Source of the DNA: Chloroflexota bacterium
GTDB lineage: Bacteria; Chloroflexota; Anaerolineae; Anaerolineales; DRMV01
Direction of reading: 5' to 3'
Assembly (NCBI GenBank): GCA_013154225.1
Contig: JAADCW010000070.1
Location: 1-24,009 of the forward strand
DNA: 24,009 nt
The notes below the pieces were generated by a model that saw nothing but the letters and a program-made list of their open reading frames with translations, was not told where the DNA came from and did not search any database. Shown piece by piece: positions 17,534-24,009 of this stretch. A program made the position numbers and the translations under genes. Positions within the stretch are counted from its first letter, which is position 1, and the number at the start of each line of letters is the position of its first letter.

Positions 17534-18385
17534 TTAGCGTTTTAGGAAGGCGTCTTTGAGTTGGCTGATGTCCACAAAGGGGCCGTGGGTGGCGCGCAGT
17601 TCTTTGATGCGGATGGCAAGTTTGCGCTGCCCAAAATCGCCGTTCAAGCGGTCTTTGAGGGGGTAGAAATAATCCAGAGCTTGCTCCAGCCGGCTGCGGA
17701 TGCGTTCGGCCATTTTTTCCACGTGGGCTGGATGGGTGATAACAATGAAATCTGTGGGGGAAAGGTGCCCAATGAAGTCGTTGGGCGTGCCCGTATCGCG
17801 CACCGCGTTTTGAATCATCAGGCTCACAGCCCGCAGGATGTCGTCGGAGGTCACAAAGCCGTAGCGTTCACGAAAGGCATCCAGGTTGAGCAAGGAAACC
17901 AACAACGCGGCCCAATTGGGGTTTTCGAGCATTTCTTGCAAGCGCTCGTCCACCAGGGCGCCTTCGGGCAAATCGGTGACGGGGTTGGTGATGGGCCCCA
18001 TCGAAGCCCGCCGCAGCGCGTTGCGCACGCGGAGGCGCAGTTCCTGGATGTCGAAGGGTTTGGTGATGTAGTCGTCCGCGCCCAGGCCGAGCCCCTTGAG
18101 GCGGTCACTGCGATCGCGTTTTTCGGTCAGGAAGATGATGGGAATGCGCGCGGTGCGCACGCTGGTGCGCAACCGCCGCGCAACCTCGTAGCCGTCAATG
18201 TCGGGCAGGCGGATATCCAAGATGATGAGATCAGGAGGGGCTACCTGGCACGCGCGAACCCCATCTTCCCCCCAATTGGCTGTCTGGACGTCGTAGCCTT
18301 GCACCCGGAAGTAGGCTGTGAGCATGTCGGCTACGTCCAGGTCGTCTTCGATGATTAGCAGCCGGTGCCTTTTGTTGGTTCCCAC
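17534..18385 (-). CDS. Response regulator with degenerate GGDEF-like domain
   Basis: A 283-aa two-domain regulator. The receiver (about 7-125) is complete: EDD (13-15), phospho-acceptor Asp57 (IILDIRLPDIDGYE), Thr87 and Lys109 (ITKPFD). Residues of about 130-270 have the outline of a GGDEF domain (TNPVTDLPEG as in DPLTGLPN; LNLDAFRERYG), but the GGDEF loop itself reads SPTDF (209-213), so cyclase activity is unlikely. It may bind a ligand or a partner. Start: GTG at 18385 has AGGTGAAGG just upstream and lies 16 bp after the V4R stop; a TTG at 18430 would overlap and has no support. No DNA-binding domain is seen. Confidence 0.85.
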   Translation of the reverse strand: MGTNKRHRLLIIEDDLDVADMLTAYFRVQGYDVQTANWGEDGVRACQVAPPDLIILDIRLPDIDGYEVARRLRTSVRTARIPIIFLTEKRDRSDRLKGLGLGADDYITKPFDIQELRLRVRNALRRASMGPITNPVTDLPEGALVDERLQEMLENPNWAALLVSLLNLDAFRERYGFVTSDDILRAVSLMIQNAVRDTGTPNDFIGHLSPTDFIVITHPAHVEKMAERIRSRLEQALDYFYPLKDRLNGDFGQRKLAIRIKELRATHGPFVDISQLKDAFLKR

Positions 18386-18401
18386 GATGCCTTCACCTGC
18401 T

Positions 18402-19040
18402 TCAGCCGATGGGCTCTTTTTGGATGACAAATTCGCAGACGTCGTCGCCTTTGGCCACGCACTTAGACTCGTTGACCCGAAATTCGTGGCCGCCGGAAAC
18501 CCATTTCAGCCCCTCTTGGAGTAACCCTGTGGCCATGTAGCAGACCGGCTTGTCGGTGGTGCCTTTGCGGCCCCAGCAGACCGGGCAACGGTGGATGGTG
18601 TAAATGAACTCGTTTTCGCGCTCTTCAACGGTGGTGATTTGGTCGCTGACCTGGGTGAAGATCTTGGCCATCGCGGGCAGGCCAATGCGCAATTTGGCGC
18701 TCAAGGGAAGCACTTTGAAGGCCAAATCGCCCACGCCGGCCAGGGCGCCGAAGTTCCGCAGCCCTTCTGCAAAAGCCGCACGACCAGCGCGCAGAGCCAG
18801 CCCACGCCCACCTCGCGGCCCATACATCTCTTCCAGCGCCAAGTTGATGGAAGAAAGATAGGCAAAGTCAAATTCCTGGTTCAGGTTTTCGGGAGGCGGG
18901 TTGTCAATCAGGTGCGAGAGATGGGCCAGATTGAGGATGGCGTTAAGGCCGTTCTTCCCCATCACGTCTTCCAGCGCGTCCAAGATGATGCGCGCGATCT
19001 TGTTGGGATAATAGTAGCCACTTTCGGGAATGGGGTCCAT
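18402..19040 (-). CDS. V4R (4-vinyl reductase-like) domain protein
   Basis: A 212-aa cytoplasmic protein. Its C-terminal two thirds fit the V4R domain, a small-molecule or hydrocarbon-binding fold related to the Bet3 subunit of the eukaryotic TRAPP complex. Cysteine-rich end: CPVC (152-155), Cys167, then NESKCVAKGDDVCEFVI (Cys194 and Cys202), the usual C-x7-C-x-F ending. These may bind metal. The N-terminal third (residues 1-75) is helical, with the Asn/Leu-rich GLNAILNLAHLSHLI. It sits between a roadblock protein and a response regulator, 26 bp after the former. A role in chlorophyll synthesis (BchJ) is unlikely here: no pigment genes adjoin it. Confidence 0.8.
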   Translation of the reverse strand: MDPIPESGYYYPNKIARIILDALEDVMGKNGLNAILNLAHLSHLIDNPPPENLNQEFDFAYLSSINLALEEMYGPRGGRGLALRAGRAAFAEGLRNFGALAGVGDLAFKVLPLSAKLRIGLPAMAKIFTQVSDQITTVEERENEFIYTIHRCPVCWGRKGTTDKPVCYMATGLLQEGLKWVSGGHEFRVNESKCVAKGDDVCEFVIQKEPIG

Positions 19041-19066
19041 AGCGTATGCCCTTCTGTGAGAGGTGC

Positions 19067-19438
19067 TTACAGGAGTTTGGCAATGTCCTCGGTGGCGCGA
19101 CGCATATCCAGGAAAATCAGGCCCAATTTAGCCCGTTCGCGCGCCAAGGCGGTGAGTACCGCGTCTTCGCCCACGGCCATGAGCACGACATAGCCTTTTT
19201 CGCCTTTGATATAGACTTGTTCCAGGGTGCCGCGCCCTAATTCTGTGGCGATGCGCTCGCCCAACGAAAGCATGGCCGCCGACATGGCGGAAACGCGGTC
19301 TTCCTCAATGCCTTGCGGCAGGGCCGACGCAATGGTCAAACCGTCCACACTCACGATTGCGGAGGCTTCAATATCGGGGGAAGAAGCCTGCAATTCGCGA
19401 AGGCGTTCTACCAGTTGTTGGGTGCGCGACATACTCAA
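19067..19438 (-). CDS. Roadblock/LC7-domain protein
   Basis: A single-domain protein of about 123 aa. Roadblock proteins such as MglB dimerise and act on Ras-like GTPases. The pattern fits: an N-terminal helix (TQQLVERLRELQA), then IEASAIVSVDGLTIASALP, a central helix (RVSAMSAAMLSLGERIATEL), and GTLEQVYIKGEKGYVVLMAVGEDAVLTALA. TTG at 19438 is seven bases from AAAGGAG (19446-19452); the next in-frame ATG (19432) is also possible. A near-consensus promoter is 50 bp upstream. No GTPase (MglA-like) gene is in the window, so a partner must be elsewhere or the protein works without one. Confidence 0.87.
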   Translation of the reverse strand: MSMSRTQQLVERLRELQASSPDIEASAIVSVDGLTIASALPQGIEEDRVSAMSAAMLSLGERIATELGRGTLEQVYIKGEKGYVVLMAVGEDAVLTALARERAKLGLIFLDMRRATEDIAKLL

Positions 19439-19489
19439 GGCCGTACTCCTTTCATTGATGATGGGGGTGCTTGGAGTTAGTGCGTTGAT

Positions 19490-19518
19490 ACTGTAGCACA
19501 AGGTGCGTGGTGTGTCAA
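19490..19518 (-). promoter_or_regulatory. Near-consensus promoter of the roadblock-V4R-regulator operon
   Basis: On the minus strand: TTGACA (19513-19518), a 17-bp spacer, then TACAGT (19490-19495). Transcription should start near 19483, leaving a leader of about 45 nt before the roadblock start. It lies in the 143-bp gap after the SEDS gene, where no terminator is obvious. Confidence 0.75.
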
Positions 19519-19581
19519 GGCCGTTGGATTGGACGTTTATTGCTATTTTGCCTTTTGCGTTTGCGCCTTGCGCTGGGTAAA

Positions 19582-20935
19582 TTAGCCGCTTGGTGGACGC
19601 CAGAGAAAGGTCCAATAAGTGGCTGCAATCAAAGAAATCAGGAAGCCAAGCCCAAGGGCGGTTTCCAGATGGCGGGCCGCGCGTTGCAGGTTAGGGGCTG
19701 GGGTTTGGGGTTGTTCTGCGGCTTGTTGCGCCAGATGAAGCAGGAAGGCCAAGGCCAGCAGGTTGCTCAGCAAGGCCGATCCGCCGTAGGCCAGAAAGGG
19801 GAAAGCCACCCCTGTGAGGGGGAGCCAGCGCAGGTTGCCGCCCAGGATGAGCAGGCTTTGCCCGCCGTAATACAGCCCGATGCCCAAGGCTACAGCCCGC
19901 CCAAAGCCTGTAAGGCGGTTGGCCACGCGGAACGCGCTGTGGGTGAGCCAGGCCATGAGGCCGATGATGCTGGCCGTGGCAAGCCATCCCCACATTTGCC
20001 CAATGGCAGTGAAGATGAAATCAGAATGAGCCAAAGGGGTGAGCACGGGCGCTTGCAGCCCTGTGCCCCAAAGGCCCCCTCGGTGGAGGGCCAGCAGCCC
20101 TTGGATGATTTGGTAGCCGTGGGTGTGCTGGGCTTGCCAGGGCGCGAGCCAGGCCTCAGCCCGCAGGCGCACAATGGGGATCCAGCGGTAGCCCGCGTAT
20201 GCGCTTAGGGGCAAGATCAGCAGCGCGGCCAGCAATGGGCGGCGGTCGCCGCTGATGGCATAGTAGAGGGCAATGAACAAATAAACCAGGAAGCCCGCGG
20301 TGCCGAAATCGTGTTGCCATCCGAGGATGGCAACGGCCAGAGCCGTGCTTGCAGTGGCAATGGCCAGGTTGCGGTGGGTAGGGTGGGCAGCCCAAACGCC
20401 CAGGGAGAGGATGAGCAGAAGTTTGTAAACTTCCGAAGGCTGGAAGTAGAGCCCGCAACAGCCGAGCCAAAGGCGCGGACCGTAGCCCAAGGGGGTGGTG
20501 CCCCAGGGGATGGTGAGCCCCAGCAAGAGCAGACCGCCCGCGAGGGCGCGGGTTACCCAACGCGGATCGGGCGCCTGCCATGTGTGGGCAGCCCGAAGCA
20601 AAAGGGCCGCGGCCGCGGTGTCTAACAACAGCCAGAGGGTCTGCCGCAGGCCAAACATGGGCGAAAGCGCCCACACTGTCAGCACGCCCCAACCCGCGAG
20701 GCCGTAAGCAATGGCTGGTAGGTATGAAGGCGCCCGCGGCGCGGCTTGACGCACCGCGGTGTGGAACAACGCCACTGACAGCCCCCACACGATCACCGCA
20801 GTCCAATGTCCCCAGCGGAGCCAGGCGTGGCCTTCGGACCACACGGAAGCCGTGAGGGCCGCGGCATAGCCCAAAACGAAAGCCGCCGCCAGCAAAAGCC
20901 AGCGGGCGGCTGTGGTCGGTTCGGATGGGTTGGCT

Positions 20936-20943
<8 letters not shown>
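19582..20943 (-). CDS. FtsW/RodA/SpoVE (SEDS) family protein, catalytic residues altered
   Basis: A polytopic membrane protein of 453 aa with about ten hydrophobic segments. SEDS proteins polymerise lipid II into glycan strands. Family marks: LYFQPSEVYKLLL (165-177), HDFGTAGFLVYLF (211-223), GYQIIQGLLALHRGGLWGTGL (about 276-296), HSDFIFTAIGQ (306-316) and GVAFPFLAYGGSALLSNLLA. By eye the extracellular loop that in E. coli FtsW reads PWEDPFGSGYQ is PWQAQHTHGYQ here, so the catalytic Asp is missing. PExHTDF has become PLAHSDF, and GEELG has become GQMWG. It may be inactive or work differently. Start: TTG at 20943 overlaps the MTAP end by 8 bp. No partner class B PBP gene is near. Confidence 0.88.
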
Positions 20944-21808
<865 letters not shown>

Positions 21809-21821
21809 CGCGTCCTCCGTG

Positions 21822-22622
21822 TTATTCGTTTTGAGGCGGCCATTTCAGGCGCGTGGTAGTGTGCAAATCGGAGACGATTTCGGGGTTTTCGTAGGCGTTG
21901 TCTTGCAGGGGGCGGGTTGCCCGTTGGCCGTAAACCAAAGTCATGCCAGCGAGCAGAATTACATCGCCCGGGTAGAGCATGGTGGCAGTGATGCGTTGCT
22001 GATTGACAAACGTGCCACCCGTGGAATGCAAATCGAAGAGCATGAAGCGCCCCCGATTGGCACGCAGTTGCGCGTGCAGTCGGGAAACGCGCGGGTCGTC
22101 CAAGACCAGGTCGTTATCTGGGCGGCGCCCAATGTGGATGATGGGCTGTTCCAGGGAGAAGACCTGGGTGCCGTTGATGATGAGATAGGCGCTTGGCGGC
22201 ACAATATTGATTTTGGGATCCAAAGGCACCCGTTTGAGGTGTTCGGGTTCCCAAATTTCGGCTTGCAGGTCAAAGCCCTGTGGGGGCGGTGTGGGTGCAA
22301 CTTCCAGCTGTATTCTGGGAAGCACAGGAAACCGCCGGCCTGCATCGTGCCCGGCCTGGTGAATGGCGATGGCCAGTTCGTCCAAGAGCGGGCTGTTTTG
22401 CCGCAGGGCTTCGGCCTGCTGAAGCGGCAAAGTCAGGGTATAGCGCGTTGGCGCCAGAGGGACTTGTCCTTCCCCTGACGCTTGCTCATCAAGGATAACT
22501 GCCACCAAGGCTTCCAGCAAGCCTTTGGAAGTGGTTGGCGGCAGGGCTTGCCAAAAACGCGCGGCGCGGGTTTCCAACAAGCGGTGGAGATAATGATGAA
22601 GTCGCGAAGAATAAGCACTCAT
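21822..22622 (-). CDS. FHA-domain protein with FhaA-like (DUF3662) N terminus
   Basis: A 266-aa cytoplasmic protein. The C-terminal FHA domain (about 150-245) binds phosphothreonine peptides: IHIGRRPDNDLVL (162-174), SRLHAQL (180-186) and HSTGGTFVN (199-207) carry the key Arg, Ser, His and Asn. The N-terminal 110 residues (LAPTRYTLTLPLQ) resemble the DUF3662 domain of actinobacterial FhaA, a cell-wall regulator read by Ser/Thr kinases. A link region rich in proline follows. ATG at 22622 is favoured; GTG at 22637 is in frame. Next to a SEDS gene it recalls the fha-rodA-pbp-pkn cluster, here without kinase or phosphatase. Confidence 0.88.
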   Translation of the reverse strand: MSAYSSRLHHYLHRLLETRAARFWQALPPTTSKGLLEALVAVILDEQASGEGQVPLAPTRYTLTLPLQQAEALRQNSPLLDELAIAIHQAGHDAGRRFPVLPRIQLEVAPTPPPQGFDLQAEIWEPEHLKRVPLDPKINIVPPSAYLIINGTQVFSLEQPIIHIGRRPDNDLVLDDPRVSRLHAQLRANRGRFMLFDLHSTGGTFVNQQRITATMLYPGDVILLAGMTLVYGQRATRPLQDNAYENPEIVSDLHTTTRLKWPPQNE

Positions 22623-22669
22623 GGTATTTTGCCGCACGAGTTACAAAACCGCATTTAGGCTTTCATTAG

Positions 22670-22698
22670 ATTATAGACGAAAATGCGCAAATATGCAA
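22670..22698 (-). promoter_or_regulatory. Consensus promoter of the FHA-MTAP-SEDS operon
   Basis: On the minus strand: TTGCAT (22693-22698), 17-bp spacer, TATAAT (22670-22675). The predicted start of transcription is near 22663, about 40 nt upstream of the FHA start. Its -35 lies inside the hairpin at 22685-22719. Confidence 0.75.
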
Positions 22699-22719
22699 AA
22701 CTTCGGGCAATATTTGCGC
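22685..22719 (-). terminator. Inverted repeat: possible terminator overlapping the next promoter
   Basis: Perfect 10-bp arms GCGCAAATAT (22685-22694) and ATATTTGCGC (22710-22719), spacer 15 bp. It starts 24 bp past the sulfotransferase stop and is followed on the minus strand by ATTTTCGTC, so it may end that transcript. It also covers the -35 of the FHA promoter, so it could instead be an operator. Confidence 0.5.
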
Positions 22720-22742
22720 GTGATTCCCCCTATGCGGCTGGT

Positions 22743-23918
22743 TTACCCTTCGGTTTCGGGGAACGTAAAGGCATATCGCTGGGCAACGTCGGCAAAACGG
22801 CGCGCGAATTCCTGCATGGTGATGCCCAGCGAAGAGAGGTCATAATGGTTGTTGCTCTTGTAGGCCCGCACTTCGGGCGTGGCTTGTTGCAGATAGGCAC
22901 GAAATTCGGGCGCCAAAGGCATCCCAAAGTGCTGGTAAACCTGCTCAATGGTGTGATGCAGGTCGTTTTTGAGGTCTTCGTAGCGAATGCGGATGTATTG
23001 CTCTGCAGGCAGTTGAGCCAAATCGTCCCACAGCCGCAAATACCAAATGCGGTTGTGTTCAATCACCGCGTCGGCCAGGTCTTGGGAAGGCTGTTGGCAG
23101 CCGTACATCCTCCAGTGCCCTCGCCACAGGGTCATGGAAGAGGGCACCACGTCGGCTGGGTGGCGCACCAGGTGGATGAAACGCGCATCGGGGAAGATTT
23201 TGACCAGGTCGGGAATGGTGCTGGAAAGGGAAGGTTGCTTGGAAAGATAGCGTTTGCCCCCGTGAGCGTAAACGTGCCGCTGGACCATGTCCTGATAAAA
23301 GGCCATGTCTTTTTTGCGGCGTTTTTCCGGCACGCGGCGGGAATAATCGCGATAAGGCGCCAGCAGTTCGGGGAAGGGGAAGAAGGCCAACAGGTCGTAG
23401 GTGGAGAATTTGAGCAGCAGGAATTGGTCTTCTTCGGGCTGGGTGAAACTAAAGGGATGGACGCGCAGGAAGTCCTGCACGTGGGGCAGTTGGGCCCGAT
23501 GGGCTTCCCAAGCCATGACCCGGCGGTGGAGACGACCACCCAGGTGTTCGCGGTCAAAGCGGAAGAGGCTCCGCACCACTTTGCGTTCCAGCAGGGATGG
23601 GGCGAAGAATACTTCCCACGCGTCGGTGGTGGTGAATTGAGGGTCGTGCAAAAGGGTGTTGAGCAAGAGCGTCGTGCCGGACCGATGCGGCGCGACGATG
23701 AAAAGGGGTGCTTCGACTTTTTGGCTACGAAAACCGGGGAAGAAGAGGTGATCCAGCCACCAACTGATGCGGTGGTTCAGATAAAGCAGGGGGAACCCCG
23801 CCATCACCGTCCCTACCAGAAAGCCCAGCCGGGAAGACGTGAGGGGACAGATGCTTTTGCGGCTTTTGAAAAGGCTATGGGAAATAAGGCGGAGATAAAG
23901 GCTGAGGTTGAAATCCAT
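22743..23918 (-). CDS. Sulfotransferase family protein (PAPS-dependent)
   Basis: Moves a sulfuryl group from PAPS to an unknown acceptor. The 391-aa protein has the PAPS 5'-phosphosulfate loop PHRSGTTLLLNTLL (77-90) and the 3'-phosphate motif FIHLVRHPADVVPSS (247-261). The central lysine of the usual sulfotransferase loop is Arg79, as in many bacterial members. An N-terminal hydrophobic stretch (about 31-48) may anchor it in the membrane. The start at 23918 is ATG, preceded by a leader with the palindrome TTACATTGTAA. The closest relatives are probably the broad bacterial Sulfotransfer_3-type set; the substrate could be a glycan, lipid or protein. No sulfate-activation genes are in the window. 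Confidence 0.87.
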   Translation of the reverse strand: MDFNLSLYLRLISHSLFKSRKSICPLTSSRLGFLVGTVMAGFPLLYLNHRISWWLDHLFFPGFRSQKVEAPLFIVAPHRSGTTLLLNTLLHDPQFTTTDAWEVFFAPSLLERKVVRSLFRFDREHLGGRLHRRVMAWEAHRAQLPHVQDFLRVHPFSFTQPEEDQFLLLKFSTYDLLAFFPFPELLAPYRDYSRRVPEKRRKKDMAFYQDMVQRHVYAHGGKRYLSKQPSLSSTIPDLVKIFPDARFIHLVRHPADVVPSSMTLWRGHWRMYGCQQPSQDLADAVIEHNRIWYLRLWDDLAQLPAEQYIRIRYEDLKNDLHHTIEQVYQHFGMPLAPEFRAYLQQATPEVRAYKSNNHYDLSSLGITMQEFARRFADVAQRYAFTFPETEG

Positions 23919-23938
23919 AATACCTGCGATGATGACAG

Positions 23939-23949
23939 TTACATTGTAA
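23939..23949. promoter_or_regulatory. Short palindrome upstream of the sulfotransferase
   Basis: TTACATTGTAA is an 11-bp palindrome 20 bp before the start codon at 23918. It could be an operator half-site pair, or the minus-strand TACAAT could be a -10; no good -35 is seen for either TACAAT or the TATATT at 23959-23964. Chance is possible. Confidence 0.3.
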
Positions 23950-24009
23950 GATGCCCTAAATATAGCACACTTTGGTGATTTTGTGGGCTTAAAAAGTACA
24001 CCAAGGGGT

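Noticed and set aside
18402..19040. BchJ-type 4-vinyl reductase in bacteriochlorophyll synthesis
   Set aside because: V4R domain only; no pigment genes in the window, and the signalling neighbours argue for ligand sensing.
22683..23978. 431-codon open frame antisense to the sulfotransferase
   Set aside because: Shadow of the sulfotransferase, without domain motifs and running through promoter sequence.

Overview
The window looks like bacterial chromosome with GC-rich, densely packed genes. The gene mix suggests Chloroflexota, probably Anaerolineae: a sirtuin inside a two-component operon, a CpaE-like response regulator, roadblock and V4R proteins, an FhaA-like FHA protein beside a SEDS protein, and a four-domain S1 protein. 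This is an inference from gene content only; there is no rRNA or tRNA to anchor taxonomy. I see no CRISPR array, transposase, integrase or phage gene.

Left part (1-2531, minus strand): an apparent operon lysR-aroA-aroE. LysR and aroA overlap by ATGA, and aroE runs off the window edge. aroA and aroE encode shikimate-pathway enzymes. The EPSP synthase has Ala where glyphosate-sensitive enzymes have Gly. Across a 194-bp divergent control region containing a palindrome and an 11-bp-phased direct repeat lies a YeeE/YedE (TsuA-like) sulfur-compound transporter, followed by a good terminator.

Middle left (4446-10281, plus strand): a small polytopic membrane protein, a zinc-dependent MDR dehydrogenase, a ribosomal protein S1 homologue with its own consensus promoter and terminator, and a ClpC-type AAA+ unfoldase that probably starts at TTG. 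A gene-poor gap of about 830 bp (10282-11112) follows. It holds the clpC terminator, several hairpin-rich repeat-like blocks and one doubtful Cys-rich small ORF.

Middle right (11113-15295, plus strand): a tightly coupled four-gene operon: response regulator fused to a CpaE/MinD-like ATPase, Sir2 deacylase, soluble GAF histidine kinase, and a Tat-exported L,D-transpeptidase. The first three genes are joined by ATGA overlaps. It looks like a signalling cassette whose output is an ATPase, a sirtuin and a cell-wall enzyme rather than a DNA-binding regulator.

Right part (15312-23918, minus strand): three probable transcription units. The sulfotransferase is followed by a hairpin that overlaps the next promoter. 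FHA-MTAP-SEDS forms the second unit, and its SEDS protein appears to lack the catalytic aspartate. The third runs from a near-consensus promoter through roadblock, V4R, response regulator with degenerate GGDEF, polyprenol-phosphate glycosyltransferase, TIGR01777 epimerase and a membrane protein.

The most unusual material is the sirtuin/CpaE-like/histidine-kinase operon, the roadblock-V4R-response regulator module without a GTPase, and the SEDS protein missing conserved catalytic-loop residues.
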